This document shows positions 13,394 to 25,010 of a stretch of DNA of 64,000 bases, piece by piece. The position numbers and the translations under genes were made by a program. The stretch's first letter is position 1. Each line of letters opens with the position of its first letter. This stretch comes from Aselliscus stoliczkanus. Taxonomy: Eukaryota > Chordata > Mammalia > Chiroptera > Hipposideridae. Location of the stretch: contig CM066728.1 in the NCBI GenBank assembly GCA_033961575.1, positions 32,798,352 through 32,862,351 of the forward strand, in the 5' to 3' direction. The notes under the pieces are model-generated. The model made no database searches, was not told the origin of the DNA, and saw only the letters and a program-made list of their open reading frames with translations.

Positions 13394-16229
13394 GAAAGTC
13401 TCATTGCCTACTGAGACTGGGGATTCTAATTAAGGACTAAAATCCAGTGAAAGTACACTTAGTAACTGTCATTTGAAATCAAGAGAAAGCAAGATATTAT
13501 AAGACCTGTTCTCTACTTTTTCTAAATTAATGCTTCTCAATCCGGTTTTGGCTCAGTCTGGATGGATGATTGATCCATCCCATCAAAGAGCTGCCACGTT
13601 TCCTGAAATTTATTCTTAGTTGGGGGCCACATACACTGTAGGACCAGGACAAGTGGCCTTGAACTTGTTCAAGGGGCCACAAGCAAGAGTAATGGAGGAG
13701 CAACAGGAGGAGTAGAATATTCCCAGACATGGGATCACAGAATGGTTTACTTTAGAGAAACACTTCCTTATAAAACTATTAGACATGTTTTTGCAACTAT
13801 GATTGGTTTATATCCCCTTTTGTGACTAGGGTAGATTATTTTTAAAAATAGTTCTAGGTGTTCTGTTTGGGGCAGAGTTCTCTGGACGGCGGCATAGGGC
13901 CATCTTGCCAGCTAATGCATGTTGCATTATAATGTTTGTGATCAGCCTGACCTAAACCCAATACAGAGCTCTGTTTCTTTGCTATCCTAAGCTAAAGGGC
14001 AGCGTATGAGAATCATGGGGGAGGAGAGTGGTGACAGTGTCCTCTGGTGATTCTGAGACCCACCCCAACCTAACACCCACACTCACTCACTCACTCATCC
14101 ACCCTTGGGAAATAGATAGTTCTGAATCAAAAATCAAACTCATTGCCCATTGGTCATTATAAGCTTCTACTCAAAAGCGAAATTAAACCAAATCAAAAGA
14201 AAGCTTCACCAGATTTTTCTTAATGTGATAAAAGAAAATTGCCATAACAATTCATATAATTTATGACTGTAGTATAATACAGCTGGGACATACCTGGGAC
14301 ATACATAGATGATGCCATATGAAGTGACACTTTCTAATAATTTCTATGGACTTTGCATTAAGTTTTTGTTTTTCCTGCAGATTTACTAATCAACCTTATC
14401 AAAAGGAAATTTGTGACATGGCTAAATGCTAAGAAACCAGGGAATAAAATTAGGGCTGGAAATAGTGACCTGGTTTCACTAGATATGGCAGGAAAATTAC
14501 TGATTTATAGGTCACTGTTTTTTTTCTACCAGAAGTGTCTGACTAAATTAGGTTACAGCCTGCAGTTCTTCACCTGTCTCTCACATAAATAAAATTTCCC
14601 AAGGGTGTCCCCTCAGCCCTACTCATTGGATGACTGGTACAAAGATGTTTCAGCCAGTACAAATTACCTTCTTGTTTGTTTCAGGAGGAACTGGGTTCCC
14701 TCAAATGAATGTGGTATGAAAATTTGCTCAAAACCAGAGGTGAGTGATAAAATAATCTTACAAAAGATACTTCTATGTCTAAGATTCTAGAATTCTATAA
14801 TTGTAGGATATGGAATAAAATTTAATGAGATGAGTTCCACATAAACAAGCAGATCTAAGATCAGAAGTATGCCATCACTTGAAGACAATCCCAAGTTTAT
14901 TTTTCGGCTACATGAATTTTTCAAGGTTCTTGATTTCAGAAACAAAACCGACTCTAGATAGTTTAAGCAAAAAGAAAATTTTCTTAAAGATTTTAAGTAG
15001 TTCTAAGAATCGCAGTGAAAGAAACAACCATGGATGCTCCGAAACCAGGAGCTACAAGCAGTTTATGCAGCAGGATGGCTTCAAGGGACACCCCACTGTC
15101 CCTAGGCACAGACAGCCCAGCTTTTACCCCCAGTGGCAGACACTGGAGGAATGGCCTTTGGAATGTGCTGCATCTCCCTTTACCTGCCATGATAGATGCC
15201 TTGAGGTACATCACTCACATTCTCATAGTAGTCTCAGTCAGGTGGGTGATTGGCAGAACCTGGACCCTATGTTCTGAAATCTAAGATATTATTAAGAGAA
15301 TTTTTGACTACTTTGGAGAGCAAACTCTCAAAAATTAGAACAGTCTCCAAGTATAAAATTTGCCCTGAGGTAACGGATGGCCAAAACACCTGAAAAATGC
15401 CCACTTCAGTGAAGTAGTATAACCTCAGCTTTCCCTAGGTGCGTGGAGAGACTGAGTCGCAGTCTTTCCAGAGGAGTTAACGTTCCATGGGGCTAACTCT
15501 TAACCCATGGGAAATGGGGAGTGGGGAAGAGCTGGCGGGTAAATCCCTCTCCCTTCCCCTCTCCTGACAGGCTGCCTTGAGAAGCAGTACTTTATTTGGT
15601 CCCACTGAACACACCCCATGAGATGGAGTATTAACTATAAAGGCTTTCGATTAACAGGCTGACTTAGGCCTCCCTCACGTGTGCCTTGGCCTCACTCCCT
15701 TTTCCCTGTCTCTTGCTTCCTTGCACCTTCCTGAAAAGTGGCAGCTCCGAAGCTTTTCCCTTGGGCTCTGGTTTCTGATGAAACAAGAGCATCTTATTGT
15801 AGATGCAACATGTTCTCACCAGATCATTTTCTGGTCTCTATGACCAGCTCCAATTATTTTCTCTAGAAAACCAGTAATAGAAGCTCATGCTTTGTAAATC
15901 TGCACGCACTTGCCATGACTGTCACTCATGTTGAAAACTTCTTTTCTACTATCTCTAACTTATTTTTGCCTTATGTGCAAAGATATATATATTCACTGGG
16001 GGACTGAGCTGTGAGAGTGGGGGTGGAGGAATTAACTTGTCAACTCTCAGATTCCCTGAGTCTCCTAGCTTCTTGCTGAAACGGCTTCATGCTTTGTTCT
16101 AGCCAGCGAACTTTCTTCTAGTTCGTTCAATTGCTCCCATATTTGGCAACACTCTATCCCATATGTCTAAAGCTAGTTCTCATTTCATATACATGTCCAC
16201 ATATGTCCTAATTTTGGGTTTAAAAATAT
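13390..16229. other. Intergenic, unassigned
   Basis: No recognised exon or RNA. Two overlapping frames of 89-132 codons at 14,879-15,284 match no family I know and have no splice or promoter context. The surrounding sequence ('gatagtttaagcaaaaagaaaa') looks like an old dispersed repeat. Confidence 0.35.
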
Positions 16230-16420
16230 ATATACTCATTCATTTATCTATGTACCCATTTAATAAATATTTATTGATGCCTACAATGGGCATATGGTAA
16301 GCTATGGATGCCACAGTGAACAGAACAAGCATCACCTCTCATGGAACTTACATTCCAGTAGGGGGTGCTACGAACATGGTTAGCCGTATTCAATAATTCT
16401 TTCAACAAATATTTGTTAAG
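16230..16420 (+). mobile_element. Old dispersed mammalian repeat
   Basis: 'catttaataaatatttattg' and 'catggaacttacattcca' are characteristic of a very common ancient mammalian repeat. I do not assign a family name with confidence. Confidence 0.45.
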
Positions 16421-18187
16421 TGATACTTATTTATTAAACTTATTAAACACTTTATTGATAAACATAAGTAAAGATACATTTATATTAAGCACTTTATATC
16501 ATAAATAGAAATAAGTAAATATAAATGTATTTACTTATACTTATTAAGCACTATGAAGGACTAGATGGCAAAGATACAGGCACATTGGTGGATCTGATAG
16601 AAACCCAGGTAGCTAGAGAACCAGGAGAGAGAGATGGGGAATTAGGAAAGGTGGTTGGGGCCAGATCATGTAGGGTTTGTATGTTATTTAAGGAGTCTGG
16701 TCACACACATTAGGGGATAATAGATTACAGAAGACTGAATGAGATTGTTAGTAAAAATTAGTGCATGAACTTGAAAGTTACTCATCTCTGTTCTTTTGGT
16801 TTATAGTCTGGTATAAGAGTTGACTTTTTTTTAAACTGTTTATATCACATATAAATTGGTAGTATTAAAAGCTATTCTAACAACTTGCACTTAAAAGAAA
16901 TCTTAGATTTATTATAAAATTTGGGGAAGTGAATTTATTGAAGAGATTGCATGTCAGTTGACTATATTTGATAGTCTAAATATGAGAGTTGTTATTTACC
17001 TGCCAGGGTTTCAACTGTTAAGTGCCTTCCTGCCCCTATTACTGGTATATTATAATAAGAACATTCTAATTTTCATGCATAAAAGATGAAAATATTTTTC
17101 TTTTGCAAAGAACCAAATAGACTGTACATTTTTAAATTGTTTCTAGGGTGACATCTGGTGGGTAAAAACTGAAATGCAGTTTTATATAGTTTAAGAAAGG
17201 TGAGGTTTTCAAATTCCATTGGTAGAAAATCATTAAAGAATATGTGCCGAATTGGTTGAAGATTAATTTTGCCTATATTTTCAGCATTATCTACAGTAAG
17301 TAGGTATTATGGTATCAGACGTGATGGAGAGAACATTCTAGTGCTCTACTGGATTTGAACTCTGCTCAAACCTCTGGCAGAAAAGAGATAAATGATGTGA
17401 CTTTTTTTTTTTTTTTTTTTTTTGCTTTTTTAAACATGCATGAAAGTGAACCTTTCGTGAGTCCTCTCTGGGTTGCTAATTTAAAATGTCATCTTTATCA
17501 AATACTAGGTTTTAGTTTACTTTTAGGTATTTTCTTTTTTGCTATTGCAATTTGGGTCTTTATTTCTGTTCTGTTACTTTTTTTTATATTATTGAGGTGT
17601 ATGCTTTCTAACTGGTTGTTTGTATAGATGAAGGCAGTTGATTTTCACACACTAATTTTGTACTCATCCATCTCATAAGTTCTCATATTGTTTACCATTG
17701 GTTTATAATTGAGTTTCTTGGGTTTTCCAGGCGTACAATTATCTGTAAATAGTAATAAATATACCTCTCTTCCAATGTGTGTACCCTCTTATGTCTTTCT
17801 CCTGTCTAATGGCATTGATGAAACCTTCAGAACTATAATAATAATAGTGGTGACTGTAGATATAATTGTCTTGCTATAGATTATAATAGGAATGCTTCTA
17901 GTGGTTCCTCATTAAACACAATGCTGGCTTTTAAGAAATATCCATCTTTCCTATTTTATGAAGATTTTTAAAAATCAAGTATGGATGTTGAAGTTTATCA
18001 AACGCCTTTCTAGAATAGTTGGAGAAAAATCATGCAATTTGTTTTTCTTCTAATCTATTTTATCGGCCAGAGTTCAGCTGCAGAAAACAGAAAGGGATTT
18101 AATATAGGAAATGAACTGCTTATAAATTAGTGGAGAGCTGGACAAGAAGGCTCTCTAGGAATAAGTCCCAGAATCACACTGCAGAAC

Positions 18188-18231
18188 TGGTCCACCAAGA
18201 GACCTGACTTGGTCCACCAAGAGACCTGACT
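18188..18231. repeat. 22-bp perfect tandem duplication
   Basis: The unit TGGTCCACCAAGAGACCTGA plus CT occurs twice, head to tail, without mismatch. Confidence 0.95.
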
Positions 18232-20000
18232 ATGAAACTTCCGTAGTCAGGAAGTTTCACTCCCATATGTTAGCTCCAGGAGCACACTATCTTACTGTGA
18301 TCTGGGAATAACAAATTGTCACCAGAATTCTTAGTACCGGGAACACACCTTCTGTCACCTCTGGATCAGGAAACTGATGCTAGAACTGTCAGTTCTGGAG
18401 TTTCACTATGTCTGTTATAGCCTACCCAGCAAAATCTATTTCTTAGGCATCATCTTTTACCCTATTTTATTGAGTTCTGAAATCAAGTTTCTCACAAGCA
18501 CATCTGTTTGGCAAAATATAATTTACATTGAGGACCCTAGCTGCAAGGGAGCCTGGGAAATGAGAATTCTGAGTTCTCCAATCTCTGCAGTATAGGATGG
18601 CACCTAAAAAGATATTAAAATCAGTGCTAAGTAGCCAATTAACTGTACCTAACTACTTCCTAACATAGTGAATAATATTGAATTATAGTGATCATAAGGA
18701 GAAAATTATTTTTCTTTTCATTCTTCTAAGATACTGCTGGATTCAGTTTGCTTAAACTTTGGTAAAGATTTTTTGCATCATTTTCATAATTGATTCTAAT
18801 TAAATTGCAATTTTAGTTTTGATATCCACTTTGACTATAGAGTTTTATAAGAATTTAAAAATTTCAGATAATAGGATTTTTTGTCTTCTCAGTTGATTTT
18901 CTTTGTGATTGTAGGATTATGTCTGTATTATCTATGCTATTTAGCACTTATTGAGGTTTTGTGGCCTAACTATATAGTCAATTTTTGTAAATGTTGCATG
19001 AGTGTTAAAAAAGAAAGTTTAGTCCATTTTCAGTGAACAGAATTCAATATACGTATGTCATTTAGATCTACCTTATAAAATATATTACTTAGTCAACTCT
19101 ATTTTGAAAACCCCCCTCTATGCCCTCCAGGTATTTGCCCCATGGCTTGGCAGCCTTAAAGATGAAGAGCAATTCTGTGTCTGACAGCTACAGTCCCAAG
19201 CTCTGCCAAGAGATGAACATCCTGCCTCCCAAGCTAAAAACCAGTCCTTGCAGAAATATTGATTGGCAGAGGAAACAAACCTATAAGAACCAGTCGTTAT
19301 CTCTCAACTATTTACACTGACCAGCAGCTACATCAAGCACACACCTGGAATTACATATTTATACAAAACCAGAATCTTTCCGTTTTTTTCTTTTCTTTTT
19401 TGATGCCATCAAGGTTTCCACCAGGTGCTTACTTCTCCCAGACTGCTCCATAACACCCTCTAAACAATCTCTCAATACTCTCTACTGCCAAGCTTAAGTC
19501 AAGGTGGGAAGTCCACTGAGTGTATTTCCCTGTCCTTGGCAACCAGGTTTCGTTATCTGCAGTCTTTCCTTGATAATGGCCCTAGTGCTTGTTTATTTTC
19601 CTGGCAACATGAGCAAGCGATAAAATATTTCTGTGCTCCAAATTATGACCATCACTTAGATGTTTACTTTTTGTTATATTTTATAGATACCGGTTTATGT
19701 CAAGATGATAGTATCAGGATTATTTCAGCCTATGTTTAACAAAAATTCAAAAAGCAGTGGTTTTAAAAAGAGTTGATTGTTTTTCTCAAATAAAAAGAAG
19801 CCCACACCTGAAACTAATTTAAAAATTAAATTAAATTTAAAAAAAGAAAGCCGAGAGGTAGCCAGTATTGCTGCTTAAATTAATACATGACAATTGTAAA
19901 AAGTTTCCAGCATTCCAGAAGTCCCAACCATTCATTAGTGTTTTCTTTATCATTTCCTTGGTGTATAATTTCTTAACTTCCACATTTATGCATAGGGATG

Positions 20001-20090
20001 TGTTTTTGATTTAAAATTCTCAAACAAGAGTAAACACTATAGATCTGTTTTTGATTTAAAATTCTTAAGCAAGAGTAAACAGTTAATTGA
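20001..20090. repeat. 45-bp-period tandem duplication
   Basis: 'tgtttttgatttaaaattct' followed by 'caagagtaaaca' is repeated at a 45-bp offset with a few differences. Confidence 0.9.
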
Positions 20091-20825
20091 AAAGTTATTT
20101 TGTTGCTATGAGCTAGAAGTTTCTGTAAAGTTTCCTATAAATCCAAGGGAATATATAATGATATATGAGTTTAATTTTCTATCTAACTGCAAAAGAATGA
20201 CCTTATGCTAACTTTTCCTGAAGTTAATTTTTAAATGATAGGTTCAGGTTCAACATGGGTTGGAATTCTCAGAGAAAAGTGCACTATTGGGACTAAGTGA
20301 TGTAGCCATAAAACTATCAATCATATTGAAGATTTTTTATTTCCCTGAGGCTGGTCTAAGGGATGTATACCTAAGATGACCCGCAAATGTCTAATCAACA
20401 TCCATTCAAACACAATTGATTGCTTTCTTTATTTTCTACTGGCCTCCAGGGGGGAAAAAAATATTTTTCAAAAGAAGAAAAATGGATTTGGATGTTTTTG
20501 CAGTTTAGGAAAATAAGTATTAACTATAAAGTCAGATCCAGGCTTGATGCTTGGCTCTGCCATATTCTAGCTGTATTATATTATCTTTAAAAGTTTATTA
20601 ACCAAGGTTCTTAAACTTTATTTATTTATTTATTTACACCAAAGGATACTTTAGGCGAGTTATGGAGAATGTTTGGCACACAACAGGCAAAGTAGGGATT
20701 ATTTTTTAAAATAAATGTTCACATATTTTCCTTTTAATCTAGACTTGCCCTCAAACTGCTGTAACATTAGAAGTAGTTTAAAAGTGATTAAAGTAAACTA
20801 TTATTTTTATTATTTACTAATATTA

Positions 20826-21155
20826 TTATTACTAAAATAGGTTCTTACCACTTCATGGATGGTGTAGTGACCTTACCACTGCACTGTACACCTGAAGCTG
20901 CCGCTGAACAATATTATATGTCAACTATAATTTAACACATATATAGTCATGGGATGTGGAATATAGTGTGGGGATGGAGTCAATGGAATTGTAATAGATA
21001 TGTATGATATTGAGGGTGAGGAGACAGGGGAAGGGGGAAAGGAGAGTCACTTTGTAAAGGGTGAAAAATATAACTATTGCATTGTTTTGTACATCTGTAA
21101 CTAATAATAATAATAATAATAATAAAATAAATAAATAAATAAATAAATAAATAAA
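20826..21155 (+). mobile_element. L1 3' end with (AATA)n tail
   Basis: 'cttaccactgcactgtacacctgaag' and 'gcattgttttgtacatctgtaac' are typical of the 3' UTR end of a mammalian L1. It is followed by an AATA/AAT-rich simple tail at 21,100-21,153. Confidence 0.65.
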
Positions 21156-22079
21156 AAATAAAATAGATTCTTAGTAATAAGCAGACTTAATCAGAGGAAA
21201 AATAGGCTTGCACACAAAGACTGAACCAAGAGCTATAGGAACAGTTTAAAAAGACAGGCTGGTGTGTCATGCAATGCAGTTCTAGCAACTAACAGCTCAT
21301 AACAGTCCAGACAAAGTGCCTTTTCAGGATGCTTTGCAAGTAGGGGTAGCCATGTGACTCAGTTATAGTTAGTGATGTATAAGTGGAAAGCATTGGGTGA
21401 GGCTCTTTTAAAGGATTTTTAAAGAGGACCAGATTAGCTGTTATGCTCCTTTTGCTCTTTGCCTCTGCAGCAGATACGGTAGGTGTCCCACCTCTTGAGT
21501 TTACCCATCCACAAAGACACCTTCTCACCTGTGTCCAGGCCTCTCTGCTTCTTGACTTAATGGCTTTCTTTGGGAGCTTGTTTAGTTATTGTGTGGGGCA
21601 GCCTATAAATGCTAGTGTTTAATGTCCCCCAGAGCAACCCTCAATCAGGACATTTGTGGATTTGGTAGATAAATACCTCAGCTTCCCCATCCCTTAGTGG
21701 AGCAATTCTGAGGAATGTTCTATGAGATTCTAAAGTTCTTTTGGAAGTGAACAAACAGGGAAAGGTAGAAAAACCATGATAAAAAAGAAGAATGAGAGAA
21801 ATTAGCCCTAAAAGATATTTACACATTTTTATAAAGCCCCCATAATTTAAAAAGTGTATATTCATTGATATATAAATAGACACACAAAATGATAGGATAG
21901 AAAATTCAAAATAGAGCAATTATATGTGAAAAGTTAAGTGACACCTAAAATCACTGGTGAAAATATATAGCAGGTCTTTGGATAACATTGTTTTACTCAA
22001 CATTTGATGAGATGCTGTAGAAACTTAACTCTTGTATGCTGAGCCAACAGTAAAATTGGTTTTGTTATAGATCATTATA
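21156..22079. other. Intergenic, unassigned
   Basis: No gene or clear repeat recognised. The 92-codon minus-strand frame at 21,641-21,919 has no family resemblance. Confidence 0.35.
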
Positions 22080-22986
22080 CTTGAATTCGCAGAACCTATT
22101 GACGATGTTAAGTGAGGGTTTACTGTACTGTTTTTAATAAATGTTGTTGGCATAATTAGATAGCCACTTGGAAAAAAAGTAAAATTGGGTCCATATCTCA
22201 CACTGGATACCAGAATGAAATCCGAATAATCCAGATATATCAATGTAAAAAGTGGAACCACAACAAAGCAAGGATTCATCTCTTTATAAACTGGGAGTGA
22301 GAAAAGCCTTTCCAACTATGATAAGAAATCTAGAGGCATCAAAGGAAATACTAAAATATTGATAAATTTGACTACATACAAATAAAAAGAACTTTTTCAA
22401 AGGGAAAAAAAGCAAAAGTCACAAAGCAAATTAAAAACTTAGAAGAAAATATTTGCAATATATATATCACAATCATCTAATTGATATAGAGCCCTTAAAA
22501 ACTGGAAAGAGAAATACCAAGTACTAATGGGGAAAAGATGTGAACAGAAAGTTCAAAGAAAAAGCAGATGTCCTTCAATTTATGAAAAAAGGCTGACCTT
22601 CACTCATAATAAGAGAAAGGAAAATAAAATTATGGAAGATAGCATTTTTCACCTATTCAGATTATCAAACATCCAAAAACTTCAAGAAATACCATGAAGA
22701 CAACTAATAAACAGGCATTCTTAGGCACTGCTAGTGGGAGTGCAAAATGGTACGACTCTTATGGATAGGAATTTAGCAATATCTAACTATGTTGTGTTTG
22801 CATTTAGTCTTTGACTCAGCAATTTTATTGAAGATATACTTCTCCAAATATGAAATACTAATGAATCATTACTTGTAACAACAAAAGATTGGCGATAGCC
22901 CAAACATCTAACAGTAGATGACTGCTGATTGAATAAAATCATGGAGCATTATACAGTCACTAAAAAAAAAAAAAAAAAAAAAAAAA
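22080..22986 (+). mobile_element. L1 ORF2-distal/3' fragment with poly(A)
   Basis: L1 3' wording ('agccacttggaaaaaaagta', 'ggatagcatttttcacc'-like sequence, 'tcactcataataagagaaag') ends in a 25-base A run at 22,962-22,986. The reading frame is broken throughout. Confidence 0.75.
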
Positions 22987-23070
22987 GAGGGATATTTCAG
23001 TACACTGAAATCTGAGTTCCAGGATATATTAAGTGAAAAATGTATGAGGTGTAGAGTATTATATATAATG

Positions 23071-23537
23071 TGTTAGGAGTTGAATTGTGTCCTCTAAAGG
23101 GATATGCTGAAGTTCTATCACCCAGCACCCGTGAATGTGATCTTATTTGGAAATAGGGTCTTTGCAGATGTAATCAAATTAAGGGAAGGTCATGCTGGAT
23201 TAGGGTGAGCCCTAATCCAATGACTGGTGTCTTTATAAGATAGGAAAATTTGGACACAGAGACATAGACACACAGCAGAGTAGGCCATGCAAAGATGGAG
23301 ACAGACTGGAGTAATGCTTTCAGAAGCCAAAGAACATTATGGGTTGCCAGCAACCACAAGAAGCTAGGAGAGAGGCATGGGACAGGTAATCCCTCTAAGT
23401 TTCCAAGAAGGAACCAACCCTGCCACCACCTTGATTTTGTACTTCTGGCCTCCTGAACTGTGAGAAAATAAATTTTTATTGTTATAAACCACCCAGTTTG
23501 TGATACTTTGTTATGGCATCCCTAGGAAGCTAATACA
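23071..23537 (+). mobile_element. MaLR-like solo LTR (non-coding)
   Basis: It starts TGTTAGGAGTTGAATTGTGT and ends GAAGCTAATACA, the TGT...AATACA pattern of mammalian MaLR LTRs, with an internal AATAAA polyadenylation-like signal near 23,466. It is a solo LTR relic with no coding sequence. The family name is inferred from end sequences only. Confidence 0.55.
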
Positions 23538-23854
23538 ATATGCTACATGTTTTTGTAAGAAAAAACGAAAGGTAAATACATATGTTCATTTTTTTGCAGA
23601 AAAAAATATAAAAGAACAAGCCAGAACTTCATAAAAATGATTACACATAGAGGATTAGTTGAAACGGCACAGAGAAGATGTGTTTGGAAGCAAAACTTCT
23701 TTAAATGTACCTTGTCATATTATTTTGATTTTACCCATATTATACGTTTTATGTATTTTTAAAAAAGTAAACCAAAATGAAAAAAAAAGAGGAAACACTG
23801 AAATTGAACACAAATACAATCAAAAGAACTCAACTATTTACAAATTAATTCTAT

Positions 23855-23988
23855 GATTAAGAGCTCGGGTTGGATTCCCTGCCTGAGCTGAGCAGCCACC
23901 GAGCTGCCAACAGGTGGCAGGATGGCTCAGCTAAAAAAAAAACAAAAAACAAAAAACAAAAACAAAACAAAATCAGAAAAAAAACCCC
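23855..23988 (+). mobile_element. tRNA-headed SINE (type B), 5'-truncated
   Basis: It shares GCTGCCAACAGGTGGCAGGA with the element at 819-967 but lacks the first head bases. The tail is a long A-rich run with AAAC repeats. The target duplication ACAAATTAATTCTAT is at 23,840-23,854 and 23,989-24,003. Confidence 0.85.
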
Positions 23989-24003
23989 ACAAATTAATTC
24001 TAT

Positions 24004-24689
24004 AACCACCCACAGAAAAGACAGATTTCAGAAAAGTTTTGAAAACAACACTCAGACTGGATATCCTGTCCAGGACATATTCTAAGGACAAAGAGAACTG
24101 CAAAATGATCTTAAACTTCGCGTAGTAGGTTTATTGTTAGTGGTAATATTAGAATTGCAATTTGAAACTACATAGTTGTTGCAAGAAAAAGCAAATAAGT
24201 AAACAATGTTGATATTCTAAGGAACCAAGACTTCTTTAAAAATATATTTTTTGAATTTTTCGAGTTAACAGGAACCAAGACTTTCATTATAAGGGAAAAG
24301 AAATGCAAATATGTAAGTTAAAGAAAGACAAACCTCAAGCTCTAGAAGTGCGCCTGTGGCATTCCTGCCTCTGGTATCTGATAGTGTGGGGCATGATCTG
24401 TTTTGAAAAGTGAAATACAGTTTATTGTTCAAGCCCATCAATAATGCTTTTTCAGTTAGGCTCAGTTAGTTTCACCAGCACTTAGCAGAAACCTGGGAAA
24501 AAGTTCTAGCATAGAAAATGTATCTATATATTGTAAAGATAGGTATGATATAGCTATTTCTATATATGACACGAATACATTTAAGTATGAGAATGAATAA
24601 CAGTGAATTTTCTTGGCGGTAAGGGGAGAGGGGTGAGGTGTAGAAAGATTTTGACGAATAAGGATACTTGCACAGAAAAAAGTCGCTGC
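24004..24689. other. Region upstream of CCDC112, unassigned
   Basis: AT-rich DNA changes abruptly to GC-rich at about 24,690. No exon was recognised. The 5' UTR of CCDC112 probably starts near or after this change. Confidence 0.4.
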
Positions 24690-24719
24690 AGCCCACCCGC
24701 TCAGCTCCCCGCCCCCTCG

Positions 24720-24773
24720 CCCCGGCCCCGCCCCGCTCCCCGGCCCCGCCCCGCTCCCCGGCCCCGCCCCTCA
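24720..24773. repeat. Three 18-bp units, each with a GC box
   Basis: The unit CCCCGGCCCCGCCCCGCT occurs about three times head to tail, the last copy diverging at its end. Each copy contains CCCCGCCCC, the complement of an Sp1/KLF GC box. The array lies about 120-175 bp before the CCDC112 start codon. Confidence 0.9.
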
Positions 24774-24893
24774 TCCACGCCGGGCCCTGCATCCCCGCGG
24801 GATCCGGTCGCGCGGAGAACTGTCTGCAGAGCCAGGAGCTCCCCGCGCCGGAACGCCCAGGCCAGGGTGGTCGCAGGGGCTGGGCGAGGAAAG

Positions 24894-25010
24894 ATGGCCG
24901 CGCTAACGACAGTCGTGGTGGCGGCGGCGGCCACCGCTGTAGCCGGGGCTGTGGCGGGGGCGGGCGCCGCCCCCGGGACCTGCGTGGGAGTAGCGCCGGT
25001 GCCGCAACAG
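24894..25010 (+). CDS. CCDC112: CCDC112 coding exon 1
   Basis: Encodes residues 1-39, a low-complexity Ala/Val/Gly stretch ending PVPQQ, with the intron in phase 0 (CAG|GTAAAC). It lies in the CpG island. Intron 1 is about 5.9 kb. Confidence 0.93.

Larger units (their letters stand above)
16421..20825. other. Intergenic, unassigned, with small duplications
   Basis: AT-rich and gene-free as far as I can see. It holds a poly(T) run at 17,401-17,423, a 22-bp tandem duplication at 18,188-18,231 and a 45-bp-period duplication at about 20,001-20,090. The part at 18,060-18,600 resembles an old repeat of unknown family. Confidence 0.35.

Noticed and set aside
14879..15284. Two overlapping 89-132-codon plus-strand frames
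   Set aside because: No family resemblance, no promoter or splice context, and the surrounding sequence looks like an old dispersed repeat.
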